DNA of 64,000 bases from Dugong dugon (taxonomy: Eukaryota; Chordata; Mammalia; Sirenia; Dugongidae): contig CM057469.1 in NCBI GenBank assembly GCA_030035585.1, positions 16,300,501 through 16,364,500 of the forward strand. The letters are read 5' to 3'. This document shows positions 11,128 through 21,839 of the stretch, piece after piece; within the stretch, counting starts at the first letter, position 1, and every line of letters begins with the position of its first letter. Both the position numbers and the translations under genes were made by a program. The notes under the pieces are model-generated. The model saw only the letters and a list, made by a program, of their open reading frames with translations, did no database searches and was not told where the DNA came from.

Positions 11128-11145
11128 TAGATGAACCCCATTGGG

Positions 11146-12057
11146 ATGTTGTCATTTGGTCTGTTTGTAAGTGTTGACCTCTCTTCCTGCATCTCTGCAG
11201 CACTCCCAGGATAACGTGTGCTGCAGGCCCAGTTATGAAGGAGAGAGGCTTCGCTGTCCTCCCTCTCTGATATTATTTATTTGACCAGCAAGTTTCCTAA
11301 GCAAAGGTTCTCAGAGAGAGCAGCGAGGCATGACATCTGACCTCTCTGAGGTGGAGCAGGCTGTTGTGAGTACATCCCCGTGACAGAAACACTCGAAGGT
11401 GGTTGCCAAAATGTCAGTGATGCCTTTATCAAGTGTCCATCCTCAACAGAAACCAGTGCATGGGGGCCAGGCGAGAGCTGACATTCAGCAGCTCAATCTC
11501 CATTCCTTCTCTGGCCGTAGCTCTGGGCACTTTGGTTGGGGGAGTGGACAAGGTGGGTTTTCCTTTTCCTCTGCACATCTGACACAGTGCTGGGCTGCAA
11601 GGAGAGTCTCCTGATGGTGACTTAAGCTCCCTGAGTCGTGCAGAGCAGGCAGCTGTTGCTGCTAGTGAGCACAGCTGCTGAGTAGCTGAGACAACACAGG
11701 TGCTGTGTTTGGAGTTCAGCCTGGTAGCTCTGTCCACTTGTTCCAGAAATAATCTGAGTGCTGTGACTGGGTATTTATTGGGAGAGGAATAAAAGTGTAT
11801 TTTGATATTTGACAGGAGCTTTCTTTTTGCTGGACTGTTTGGTGAACGGGGTGGGAGGAGGGCTGAGAAGGCCCATTGCCTTTTGTCCTGGTGGTGGCAT
11901 GTCCATGGACCAGCAGTTGGAAAGCTGCAGAGCTATGACTTATGACTAATGAGCAGTCAGAGACACAGGGCTGATGGCATCACAGTCGTGAAAGCCAGAA
12001 GTAGGAAGAGTTTTAAGAGGATGAGAGATGGTTCCCGATGTTAAAAGCTACCAAGAA
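11146..12057. other. Intergenic sequence downstream of PSEN2
   Basis: I recognise no repeat or exon here apart from the distal AATAAA. Part of it may still be PSEN2 3' UTR if the distal signal is used. Confidence 0.5.
11788..11793 (+). terminator. PSEN2: Poly(A) signal AATAAA, distal
   Basis: Canonical hexamer in GAGGAATAAAAGTGTATTTT, with T-rich sequence downstream. It could serve a long 3' UTR isoform of about 1.25 kb or be unused. Confidence 0.35.
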
Positions 12058-12139
12058 GTTAAATAGTTGCCATCAAGTCAATTCTAACTCATGACGACCC
12101 CATGTGTGTCAGAGTAGAACTGCGCTCCATAGGGTTTTC

Positions 12140-13911
12140 TTTTTTTTTTTTTTTATACATATATTTTTTATTGTACTTCAGGTGAAGGCTTACAGAACAA
12201 ATAGTTTCTCATGAAACAGTAGTACATGTGTTGTTTTATGACATTGGTTAACAACCCCACAACATATTAACCCTCTAACTTCTCAACCCTTGTTTCTTTT
12301 TGGTGAAACTACACATAACCAAAGATACACCATTTCAAAAATTTGTGCATGCACAGTTCAGTGACATTGAATATGCTCTTCCAATTGTGCTGTTATTCTC
12401 ACTTAAGATGAAGACTTACAGAACAAAATAGTTTCTCATTTAACAGTTACTACAAATGTTGCCCTATGACAATGGTTAACAATCTCACAACACATCAACA
12501 ATATCCTTACTCAACCTTGGGTTCCTTATCACCAGCTCCCTTGTCCCTTTCTACCTTCTGGCCCTTGTCACTGGACTCCTGTACCTAGTTAGTCTCATTT
12601 GGTTTTACAGGGATGTCCGCTCCCAGGCTGAACAGTGACCCTCGGAGGTAGCTTCACTGCTGAGCTAAAAGGGTGCCTGGGGGCCATACTCTCGAGGTTT
12701 CTCCAGTCTTCTTTAGGCCAGTAAATCTGGTCTTTTTTTTGTGAGTTAGAATTATGTTCTACATCCTTCTCCAGCTCTGTCCAGCACCCTCTGTTGTGAT
12801 CCTGGTCAGAGCAGTCAGTGGTGGTAGCCGGGCACCATCTAGCTGTACTGGACTCAGTCCGGTGGAGGCCTTGGTAGCTGTGGACAGTTAGTCCTTCGGA
12901 CTAATCTTTTCCTTGTATCCCGTTGTCTTCATTCTCCCTTGCTCCCGAAGGGATGAGACCAGTGGAGTATCTTAGCTGGCGGCTCACAGGCTTTTAAGAC
13001 CCCAGACACTACTCACCAAGGTAGAATGTAGAGCATTGTCTTTATAAGCTGTGTCATGCCAATTGAGCTAGATTTTCCCCGAGACCATGGTCCCCACAGC
13101 CCTCTGCCCAGCAATTCAGTCCCTCAGGGAGTTTGGATGTGTCTGTGGGGCTTCCATGAACTTTCCTTGTACAGGTTGTGCTAGTTTCCCCTGTATTGTG
13201 TACTGTCTCACCCTTCACCCAAGATACCATTTATCTATTGCCTATTTAGTATTTCCCCCCACAACCCTCCCATCCCTGGTAACCAACAAAGATTGTTACA
13301 TTTTGTGTGTGAACTTTTTCATGGGTTTTTACAATAGAGGTCTCATACGATATTTGTCCTTTTGTGATTGACTTATTTTACTCAGCATAATGTCCTCCAG
13401 TTTCATCCATGTTATGAGATGCTTCACAGATTCATTGTTGTTCTTTCTCGTTGCATAGTACTCCACTGTGTGTATGTACCATAGTTTGTTTATCCATTCA
13501 TCTGTTGATGGGCGTCTAGGTTGTTTCCATCGTTTTGCTGTTGTGAACAATGCTGCCGTGAACATAGGTGTGCATATGTCTATTCGAGTGACGACTCTTA
13601 TTTCTCTAGGATATATTCCTAGGAGTGGGATTGCTGGATTGAATGGTATGTCTATTTCTAGCTTTCTGAGGAAGCGCCATATCATTTTCCAAAATGGTTG
13701 TATCATTTTGCATTCCCACCAGCAGTGCATAAGAGTTCCGATCTCCCCGCAGCCCCTCCAACATTTGTTATTTCCAGTGTTTTTGATTCGTGCCAGTAAT
13801 GCCGGGGTGAGATGGTATCTCATTGTGGTTTTAATTTGCATTTCTCTAATGGCTAGTGATCGCGAGCATTTCCTCATGTGTCTGTTGGCCATTTTAATGT
13901 CTTCTTTGGTG
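12140..13911 (-). mobile_element. 5'-truncated LINE-1 in an AfroSINE, 14-bp target duplication
   Basis: The poly(A) tail appears as poly(T) at 12140-12154. Then comes an L1 3' UTR (the CTTTTAAGACCCCAGACACT block near 12990 is shared with the other L1s here), followed by the 3' end of ORF2 in antisense. The truncation point is near 13911. A perfect 14-bp duplication flanks it. The transposition is recent enough that 195 codons of ORF2 remain open. Confidence 0.93.
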
Positions 13912-13916
13912 TCCAT
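13329..13916 (-). pseudogene. L1 ORF2 C-terminal remnant, 195 codons open
   Basis: The minus-strand frame encodes the end of L1 ORF2p: [19 protein letters not shown], the Cys-rich segment [16 protein letters not shown] (C-x3-C-x7-H-x4-C, near 13720-13780), [11 protein letters not shown] and [19 protein letters not shown]. It lacks the endonuclease and reverse-transcriptase domains and is not a working gene. The first few codons run into the flanking duplication. Confidence 0.9.
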
Positions 13917-14559
13917 AGGGTTTTCAATGGCTGATTTTTCAGAATCAGATCACCATGACTTTCTTCTGAGGCTCCTCTTGGTGGACTCCAACCTCCAGCC
14001 TTTTAGTTAGTAGCCAAGCATGTTAACCATTTGCACCACCCAGCAACTTCTACCAAGAGGTTAAGGGGGAAGAAAAACTGCCAGAAGTCCATTAAATGTG
14101 GCAATTAGGGAAGTATTTATCTTTGAAACAGTAGGCCTTAGACTGGGGTTTCCAAGGATGATATTGGATAAATGTTAGGATTTGTTAAGCATAAAGAGAT
14201 CTTTGTCAAAGGCCTGATGGGGGATGCTGGAGATGGAGGCCACATTCAGAGGGAAAAGCTGAAGGTGGGGGTACCATGTTGAAGTAGATTGGCAAGTGAG
14301 GGAAGGAGCCGCATGATTAAGGGGAAGACTCTGTTAAAACTGGGCAACACAAGTCAGTGTGAGAGGACACAAGTAACAGCTACTGGAGAGAGAACGACGG
14401 AAGCTGAGGAGACTCAACATGCGAAAGCTTGGTTCCCGAGGAGGTGGGAGACCAGGGTACCCGGAACACCAGTGCAGGGGAGGAAAGATGAAGGGATTCG
14501 AAAAGATAGAATTCCAACACACAAGAGCAGGGAACTGGTGTACAAGCACCTATATGCCC

Positions 14560-15200
14560 ACCCCCGGATGTAACCAGTCAACTAATCTTAATATTTGTCC
14601 ACGTTGGCCTCAGATTTCTTGTTAGCAGTAAACTCTGTCATTTTGCAGCCCTGCCCCTAATCCTATTGCCACCCTTCTGCTGTCCAGAAGTCCGTTTTAT
14701 CCTTCCCATCCATGTTTTGTTTAGTTTTGCATGTTGGCATGTTTTTTTTTTAAAAAAAAAAACTTTACAAAAGTGCTATCATAGTGTATGTATTGGACAA
14801 TTTGCTTTAGTTTACATGTTTGAGATGTTCATGTGTATAAATGTAACTCTGGTTCAGTCATTTTAACGACTGCATAATATTCCATTGTGTGATATTCCAC
14901 TATCCATTATGCTGTTGATGGACATTTAGGAGTTTTCAGTGTTTCTGTATGATAGCTATACCGCAATGAACATTCGGTTATGTTTTGTGAGTGTGGGTGA
15001 GAGGGAAAAATACATATTTATCTAAAATAATTGGCTAGACTTCAGTTGCTCCCTGAGCAGTTGTATCAATTTATCCTTCAGCAATATGAGAACTCCCCTT
15101 TCTCCCAAACCTACCAACACTTGGTATCATCAGAATTTTCATTTTTGCTAAATGGATGGGTGTTATCTCCTTCAGGTTTCAGTTTGCATTTCTGCGGTCC
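14560..15200 (-). repeat. Old L1 (L1M-like) fragment
   Basis: Antisense L1-like sequence: ACTGCATAATATTCCATTGT near 14869, CTGTTGATGGACATTTAGGA near 14912 and CGCAATGAACATTCGG near 14962, then CAATATGAGAACTCCCC. It is heavily mutated. A short A/T run interrupts it near 14740. Confidence 0.65.
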
Positions 15201-16040
15201 CCCCCCCCCCCCCGCATCGTTTTATTGTGGTAAAAATATATATAACAGAACATTTGCCAATTTAGCGGTTTTTGCATGTACAATTCAGTGACACTGGTCA
15301 CGTTCATCATGGTGTAACCAACATCACTATCCACTTCCAAATCAACAGAAACTCAGTGCCTCCCAAGGAAAGAACCCCCTCCTCCCTCCCACTCCTAGTA
15401 ACCAGTAATGAACTTTGATCTCTGTACGTTTGCCTGTTTCATATAAGTGGGATCATGCAGTATTTGTCCTTTTGTGATTGACTTATTTCACTCACCATAT
15501 TGTTTTCAAGGTTCGTCCATGTTGTGGCACATGTCAGGACTTCGTTCCTCTCTATGGCTGAGTAATAGTCCAGTGTATGTATGTACCACATTTTGGTTAT
15601 CCATCTGTTGATGGACCTTTAAGTTGCTTCCACCTTTTCATTTCCTCAGTTTTTAATGATGGTAAACATCTGCGCATATGTTTATTGGTTGTGCCAGTTT
15701 CCTTGTCTGTTCATATCCTTTGCCCATTTTTCAGTTGGATTGTATGTATGTGTGTGTGTGTGTATTCTGAATAGATGCTAAACTTACGTGCATTCCAAAT
15801 ATCTTCTCCTAGCCTGTGCCTTGTCTCTCCCACCCTCTCTCACGGGTCTTTTGATAGAGCAAAGTTAAGTTTAAAATGTTAGTGTTGTTACATATATCAA
15901 TCACTTACTTTTATGGTTTATGCCTTTGAATCTTATTTAAGAAACCCTACCCTTGAGGTCTTCTAAAAGCTTAAATTTTTATTTTCACATTAAGATTTTT
16001 AATCTATCTGAAATTTTATTTTATGTATGGCATTTAGTAA
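15201..16040 (-). repeat. Old L1 (L1M-like), continues at 17759
   Basis: It follows a C-rich run and contains TTTTATTGTGGTAAAAATAT (15219), GTATTTGTCCTTTTGTGATT (15460), CATCTGTTGATGGACCTTT (15602) and a (TG)n stretch at 15741-15764. The L1 text is interrupted at 16040 by an AfroSINE and resumes at 17759 with CTGGCCTTTATTAGGGACCT. Confidence 0.7.
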
Positions 16041-17758
16041 CCAAACCAAACCCACTGCCGTCGAGTCAATTCTGACTCATAGCAACCCTACAGGACAGAG
16101 TAGAACTGTCCCATAGGGTTTCCAAGGCTGTAAATCTTTTATTTTATTATTTTTTCCCATACAAAAATTTGTACATACATTGTTATGTGACTGATTGCTC
16201 TCCCCATACTGTGACAGCACACTCCTCCTTTCCATCCCTGATTGCCCATGTCCATTCAACCAGCTCCTAACCCTCTCTGCCTTCCCATCTCACCTCCGGA
16301 CAGAAGCTGCCCATTTAGTCTCTTGTATCTACCTGAGCTAAGAGGCACACTCCTCACGAGTATCACTTTATGTCCCACAGTCCAGTCCAATCCCCATCTG
16401 AAGAGTTGGCCTTGGGAATTGTTTTAGTTCTGGGCTGATAGAGAATCCAGGGGCCATGCTTTCCGGGGTTCCTCCAGTCTCAGACCATTAAGTCTGGTCT
16501 TCTTACTAGAATTTGAGTTCTGCACCCCACCTTTCTCCTCCATCCGGGACTCTCTGTTGTGTTCCCTGTCAGGGTGGTTGTTGGTAGTAGCTGGGCACCA
16601 TCTAGTTCTTCTGGTCTCAGGCTGATGAAGTCTCTGGTTTATGTGGCCCTTTCTGTCTCTTGGGCTAATACTTTCCTTTTGTCTTTGGTGTTCTTCATTC
16701 TCCTTTACTCCAGGTGGTTGGGACCAATTGATGCATCTTAGACAGCCGCTTGCAAGCTTTTAAGACCCCAGACACCACTCACCAAAGTAGGATGCAGAAC
16801 ATTTTCTTAATGACCTAGATGTCCCCTGAAAGCATGGTCCCCAGACCCCTGCCCCTGCTACTCTATCCCTCAAAGTGTTTGATTGTATTCAGGAAACTTC
16901 TTAGCTTTGGTTTAGTCCAGTTGTGCTGACTTCCCCTGTAGTGTGTGCTGTCCTTCCCTTCACCTAAGAGAATTCTTATCTACTATCTAGTTAGCAAATA
17001 ACCCTCAACCTCCCTCCCCACTCTTGTAACCATCTAAGAATGTTTCCTTCTGTCTTTAAACCTTTTCTTGAGTTCTTAAAATAGTGGTCTTATGCACTAT
17101 TTGTCCTTCTGTGACTGACTAAATTCACTCAGCATAATGACCTCCAGCTTCCTCTATGTTATGTTTCATGGCTTCATCATTGTTCTTTATCGTTGTGTAG
17201 TATTCCATTGTGTAGATATACCATAATTTGTTTATCTAGTCGTCCTTTGATGGGCACCTACGTTGTTTCCATCTTCTTGCTATTGGGGACAGTGCTGCAA
17301 TGAACACAGGTGTGCATATATCTATTCATGTGTTGGCTCTTATTTCTCTAGGATATAGTCCAAGGAGCGGGATAGCTGGATCGTATGGTACTTCTATTTC
17401 TAGTTTTTTAAGGAAGTGCCAAATCGATTTCCAAAGTGGTTGTACGATTTACATTCCCACCAACATTGTATAAGTGTTCCAGTCTCTCCACAACCTCTCC
17501 AGCATTTATCATTTTGTGCTTTTTGGATTAATGCTAGCCTTGTTGGGGTGAGATGCTATCTCATTGTAGTTTTGATTTGCATTTCTCTAACAGCTAATGA
17601 TCGTGAGCATTTCTTCATGTGTCTGTTAGCTGCAAAGCTATACATCTTTATGGAAGCAGATAGCCACATCTTTCTCCTGAGGAGCAGTTGGTGGGTTTGA
17701 ACCGCTGAGCTTTTGGTTGGCAGCCGAGCACTTTAACCACTGTGCCACAAGGGCTCCT
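16041..17758 (-). repeat. AfroSINE, long form, split by an L1
   Basis: Antisense AfroSINE at 16041-16139 (AACCAAACCCACTGCCGTCG, CTACAGGACAGAGTAGAACT, TTCCAAGGCTGTAAATCTTT). It resumes from about 17650 to 17758 (TGGAAGCAGATAGCCACATC, GGTGGGTTTGAACCGCTGAG, TTTAACCACTGTGCCACAAG). It lies inside an old L1. The flanks TGGCATTTAG (before) and TGGCCTTTATTAG (after) look like a decayed target duplication. Confidence 0.9.
16140..17636 (-). mobile_element. 5'-truncated LINE-1 nested in an AfroSINE
   Basis: It holds an L1 3' UTR (TTTTAAGACCCCAGACACCA near 16759) and the ORF2 3' end in antisense, cut off at about 17636. An imperfect 13-bp target duplication flanks it: GCTGTAAATCTTT at 16127-16139 and GCTATACATCTTT at 17637-17649. 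The element is more diverged than the 12.1-kb copy. Confidence 0.87.
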
Positions 17759-17960
17759 CTGGCCTTTATTAGGGACCTAATTTTACTTCTTTCTCAATCT
17801 GTAACCAGTTGTCCCAGCACTAATTTACTGAGTAGTTCCTCCTTTCTCTACTGCTTCGTAGAGCTATTCAGATATGCACCAAGTTTCCATAAACAGGTGG
17901 ATCGGTCTCTGGGCTCTCTATTCTCTTCATTGATACTTGCCCTCTCCCATGTCAAGGATG
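17759..17960 (-). repeat. Old L1 (L1M-like), continuation of 15201-16040
   Basis: Antisense text (AACCAGTTGTCCCAGCACTA, GGGCTCTCTATTCTCTTCAT) continues the older L1 exactly where it was interrupted by the SINE. Confidence 0.65.
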
Positions 17961-18446
17961 TAAGCAAAGGAACTTAGGCAGTGAAAAGAGAATGTGGAAC
18001 TCTTTCTGGAAGCTTCTGTTCACGCAATTCTAGAGGCAGAGTATAAATCTAAAATTAGACCAGATCTCCTAAAATAGTATAAATCTATAAAATTATAGCA
18101 GTGTGAAATTGTTGCAGGAATCAAATTACATATTCATTGGCTAAAAAGACGGCCTTAAAGTGGAACCTCATGTAACTAGTTGAACCCAAGTGCCAGCTTT
18201 CTTCTCCGTCTTCCGAGTCCCCTCCCTGTACTACATTTGGAAAGGGGGGTATAGAGTGTACATGGGGAAGCATATCCCCTCCCTTCTGGGTTATGTGTTC
18301 CTCTTGTTCCCTTCTCTGCCACCAGCACATGTGCACTTGGCTTCTTGTTGCAGCCTGGAGCTCATGGACTGCCTTCCCCTGTGCTGTGCTGGGCCCCCTC
18401 TGTAAAGACCTTTAGGTGAGGCAGCCCCCCTTCCCCATGTCTTACG
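17961..18446. other. Intergenic, nothing recognised
   Basis: No repeat, exon or regulatory element is recognisable by eye. Small open frames on both strands have no recognisable similarity. Confidence 0.4.
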
Positions 18447-18535
18447 GGCTCTGGAGTAAAATTATCTGGTTCATATCCTGGCTTTGCCAGTTACTGTGTG
18501 ACCTGGGGAAAGTCTCTTAAACTCCTTGAGAATAA
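18447..18535 (+). repeat. MIR SINE fragment
   Basis: Sense MIR core: GGGCTCTGGAGTAAAATTAT, TCCTGGCTTTGCCAGTTACT, GTGTGACCTGGGGAAAGTCT. Confidence 0.75.
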
Positions 18536-18980
18536 AGATTAGGTCCAACTGCATATAACAAAAATACCAGTGGTTTAAACAAGGTAGGTTATTGTTTTCT
18601 CACTTAAAAGAATTCCAATCATAGACAATCTAGGAAAGGCATGATTGTTCGTGGCAGCAGGGAATCAGGCTCCCATCTTGTTTTGATGTTCTCAATATGT
18701 GGCTTTCACCTCATGGTCCTATCTGGCTGCTCAGGCTCCAGCCATTGTGTCCACATTCCATCAGCATGAAAGGAAGAAAAGGATGCATTTCCTCCTTTTA
18801 AAAACACTTCCCACAAGTTGCACATAATACTTCTGCTTATATCTAATTGGCCATTAGGCACATGGCCATACTTAGTTACAAGGGAGACTGGGAAATACCT
18901 TTATAGCAAGTAACCATGTGCCCAGCTAAAGAGGATAAGGGAGCCTTGGCTATGGTGTCTTTTGCTTCATCCACATACAT
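18536..18980. repeat. Mammal-wide interspersed repeat of unnamed family
   Basis: The order of blocks (TGGTTTAAACAAGGTAGGTT, TCATGGTCCTATCTGGCTGC, ATCTAATTGGCCATTAGGCA, AGGGAGACTGGGAAATACC) looks like a common old mammalian repeat, but I cannot name the family with certainty. Confidence 0.4.
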
Positions 18981-19111
18981 GATGAAGTTACCAAAACAAT
19001 AGGAGAAAATGGGGTCACAAGAATAGTATGAGCCACAATCAGATGTCTTTAGAGAAGGTTGGAATGGTTCTGGGAGATAACAGATGAAAGCAAAGGGATT
19101 AAGGTAGACTG

Positions 19112-19160
19112 TCAGTCACTGTAAGTCAAAACTGACTCAACGGCAATGGGGGTAACGGGT
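19112..19160 (+). repeat. AfroSINE/RTE 3' tail remnant
   Basis: Only the shared tail survives: GTCACTGTAAGTCAAAACTG followed by ACTCAACGGCAATGGGG. Confidence 0.65.
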
Positions 19161-19301
19161 CTGTTATCCTGAAGTTAGAACAAGGAGAGAAAGAGAGGTG
19201 AACTAGCAGAATGGCTAGTAAGTTAGGAGACACCTGACCCCTCGTGTATGAACAGTGTTGACAGCATGCCTGCCAGTAGCTTACTCATGGAGGGAAGAAA
19301 A

Positions 19302-19490
19302 ACATTGTCAGTGAGTCAATTCTGACTCATAGCGACTCTACAGGACAGAGTAGAACTGCCCCATAGGGTTTCCAAGGCTGTAATCTTTGTGAAGCAGACT
19401 GCCACATCTTTCTCCCACAGAGCAGCTGGTGGGTTCAAACCGCTGACCTTTTGGTTAGCAGCTGAGCATTTAACCACTGCGCCACCAGAA
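19302..19490 (-). repeat. AfroSINE, long form
   Basis: Antisense copy with CTACAGGACAGAGTAGAACT, GCAGACTGCCACATCTTTCT (the retained long-form segment), GGTTCAAACCGCTGACCTTT and TTAACCACTGCGCCACCAG. Confidence 0.92.
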
Positions 19491-19697
19491 AAGGTGGAGT
19501 GAAGGATGTGGGATTTCTGGGCATCTTTGAATGATGGTGGGGAGAAAGGATCCAGTCTGAGCAAATGACCGGAGAGCTGTGGGGAAGCTTTGAGGAAATT
19601 GGCCAGGAGGTCCCTGGGGCAGGCAGGAGAGACTCGGGGTAAGGGGTGAGGGGGGTGCACGGGACACCCTTGGAAAGGCCTTGAAGCAATGCTGTGG

Positions 19698-19965
19698 ACT
19701 TTCTGGAGAGTAGTGATTATAGAAACCCTTACCCAGTGCCTACCATGTGCCAGGTACTGTACTGAATGAGGTCCTGTGGCTAACTCCTTTAATCCTCATA
19801 ACACTGCTAGGGTATCGGTACTATTCTTATTCCATTTTACCGATGAAGAAACTGAGACCCAGAGAGGTTAAGTGGCTTGGCCCAAGATCAAGCAGGAAGT
19901 AAGAAGTCATTGGTATACAAACCCAGGACATTTGGTTCCAAAAATATGTGCTCTTAACTAGTACA
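19698..19965 (-). repeat. MIR SINE
   Basis: Well preserved antisense MIR: CCATGTGCCAGGTACTGTAC, CTTTAATCCTCATAACACTG, CCATTTTACCGATGAAGAAA, CAGAGAGGTTAAGTGGCTTG. Confidence 0.88.
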
Positions 19966-20211
19966 CACCACAGCCCCACTGCCATGTGTAATCAATAACA
20001 GCGCAGGATGCCACCTCCATGCCAAACCCACTAAAGCTACCCAGCAGAAACACATAGAACAAAGAGAATCATTCCCAACCAAGAAGAGGTGTTTCAAAAA
20101 TGAAGAACAAATCTAAAAATGAGAACTATTTCAACATCAAGGGAGGTAAGTTAACTGCACAGAGAGAGCTGCAAGGAGGGAGCAGCAACACTGTCTGAAA
20201 TAGAACTGAGT

Positions 20212-20453
20212 AAACTGGTACTTTATTTTGGCCATGTTATCAGGAGGGATCAGTCCCTGGAGAAGGACATCATGCTTGGTAAAGTAGAAAGTCAGCACAA
20301 AAGAGGAAGACCCTCAACGAGATGGGTTGACACAGTGGCTGCAACAATGGGACAATTGTGAGGATGGGGCAGGACTGGGCAGTGTTTCGTTCTGTCGTAC
20401 ATAGGGTCGCTATGAGTCAGAACCAACTTGACGGCACCTCACAACAACAACAA
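20212..20453 (+). mobile_element. RTE (BovB-like) LINE 3' end
   Basis: The text reads like the end of an RTE reverse-transcriptase ORF: frames give FGHVIRRDQSLEKDIMLGKV, then RGRPSTRWVDTVAATM. It then runs into the 3' tail with CATAGGGTCGCTATGAGTCA, ACTTGACGGCACC and an ACAACAACAACA end. This tail is nearly the same as the AfroSINE 3' end, so it marks the LINE that probably mobilised the SINE. Confidence 0.82.
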
Positions 20454-20852
20454 ACTGATATGCTCGACATCATTAGCCATTAACCGAGAATAAAAAACCC
20501 GTTGCCATCGAGTCGATTCCAACTCATAGTGACCCTACAGGACAGAGTAGAACTGTCCCATAGGGTTTCCAAGGAGCGCCTGGTGGATTCAAACTGCCAA
20601 CCTTTTGGTTCGCAGCCGTAGCTCGTAACTACTGTGTAAGCAGGACTCCAATAGCCGTTAGGGAAATGCAAATCAAAACCACAAAGAAATATCACCTCAC
20701 CCCCATTAGAATGGAAATGATGAAACACAGCAAGTGTTGCAAGGTTGTGGAGAACAGGAACCCTCATCCGTTGCTGGTGGGAATGTCAAATGGTGCAACC
20801 CCTATGGAAAACACTTGGATGGTTCCTCAAAAAGTTGAACATAGAATGACCA
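20454..20852 (+). repeat. Old L1 ORF2 fragment split by an AfroSINE
   Basis: Sense L1 ORF2 3' sequence: CATCATTAGCCATTA before the SINE, then AGCCGTTAGGGAAATGCAAA after it, encoding MQIKTTKKYHLTPIRMEM-like text and ending at about 20852. TAGCCATTA / TAGCCGTTA on the two sides of the SINE is a likely decayed target duplication. Confidence 0.75.
20487..20650 (-). repeat. AfroSINE, short (HSP-type deletion) form
   Basis: Antisense copy with CGTTGCCATCGAGTCGATTC, GGGTTTCCAAGGAGCGCCTG (deletion junction) and CAAACTGCCAACCTTTTGGT. Confidence 0.92.
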
Positions 20853-21062
20853 TGTTGTTGTTGTTAGGTGCCATCCAGCTAGTTTCCAACTCCAGGTGAC
20901 CCCATGTGACACAGTAGAACTGCCCCATAGGGTTTTTTTGGCTGTAATCTTTACAGAAGCAGATTGCCAGGCCTTTCTTCCCTGGTGTTTCTAGGTGTGT
21001 TCAAACCACCAGCGTTTAGATTAGCAACCAAGCACAAACCATTTGCACCACCTAGGGACCTT
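20853..21062 (-). repeat. AfroSINE, intermediate type
   Basis: Antisense copy with TTGTTGTTGTTAGGTGCCAT at the tail, GTAGAACTGCCCCATAGGGT, GGCTGTAATCTTTACAGAAG (long-form-like) and GATTGCCAGGCCTTTCTTCC (GCGCCTC-body-like), then TTTGCACCACCTAGGGACC. It mixes features of both subfamilies and retains the (GTT)n tail of the RTE. Confidence 0.8.
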
Positions 21063-21839
21063 AGCGAGTCATTTAGCCTACTCTAAAGAAAAAAAATTAT
21101 TGTGCACCTGATCATTTTTTTCTATGTATAACCTCAACTGTCTTATAAGAAAGGTTAAGTTTGACGGCTTTTCTTTTGCTGGTCTGGTTATGCAGGGACA
21201 GCTGAATGGCTGTCTGTGATAGTACACTTGATGGACGAGGAAAAGGAGCCAACGGGAGCTCCACGGCCATACTCTATGATGTAACCTCACCTCGAGAGCC
21301 CCCAGACCTTTGATAAAGTCACCCCAACCCTGACGTAGTGTGTGCACAGATTACTTGCAGAAGCCAGGGAGGTGTCTTTTATTTTTCTCTGTCATCCATG
21401 CTACTCAGCATCCCTTGTGTCCTGTCGGTCTGAATATTTGTGTCTTTATTCAGGTCTTGGAGTTTTTCTCCTCTTATTTATGTATTTCTTCTCTTTTCTC
21501 TTTGGGGGCTTTCTTTGACATTGGTGTTAGATCTCTCAGACTGTTCCTTGTTCTCTCTTACTTGTTCCCTCGTGTTCTCTATTATTTTGTCTTTCCCCCC
21601 TATATTTTAGAATTTATCTTTCAGCCTCTCAACATTTTCTTCTTGGTAAACATATTTTTTTAATTTCCCACACTCTAAATCTCCATTTGCTCAATCTCCA
21701 CTTTCTCATAGCTGGCTCAGTGGTCTGAGCCAGCCCCCCAGTCCCCTCCCTCTGCCTTGGGCTTGTCACCCCTGAGGATCCAATGAGCTGATGGAGGAGG
21801 AACCTGAGTGGGAGACAGTTCTGAGCTCAAACTCAACAG
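21063..21839. other. Intergenic, nothing recognised
   Basis: Unique-looking sequence with a T-rich stretch at 21380-21680. No exon signature or repeat family that I can name. Confidence 0.4.

Larger units (their letters stand above)
10563..11145 (+). other. PSEN2: PSEN2 3' UTR (probable end near 11.14 kb)
   Basis: This is single-copy-looking sequence after the stop. An AATAAA at 10678-10683 would give a very short UTR of about 140 nt. A second AATAAA at 11122-11127, followed by a T/G-rich stretch (GTTGTCATTTGGTCTGTTTG), gives about 580 nt, closer to what I remember for human PSEN2. The end is inferred; a third signal lies at 11788. Confidence 0.65.
12058..14046 (-). repeat. AfroSINE split by an L1 insertion
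   Basis: The antisense AfroSINE (GCGCCTC-body type) occupies 12058-12139 (tail and GTGTGTCAGAGTAGAACTGC). It resumes from 13926 to 14046 (AATGGCTGATTTTTCAGAAT, then the CTCCAACCTCCAGCCTTTTA block and GCACCACCCAG head). The 14-mer TCCATAGGGTTTTC is present on both sides of the L1, at 12126-12139 and 13912-13925, as the target duplication. Confidence 0.92.

Noticed and set aside
13329-13916. 195-codon frame as a host gene
   Set aside because: It is the C-terminal end of L1 ORF2 in a truncated copy with poly(A) tail and target duplication.
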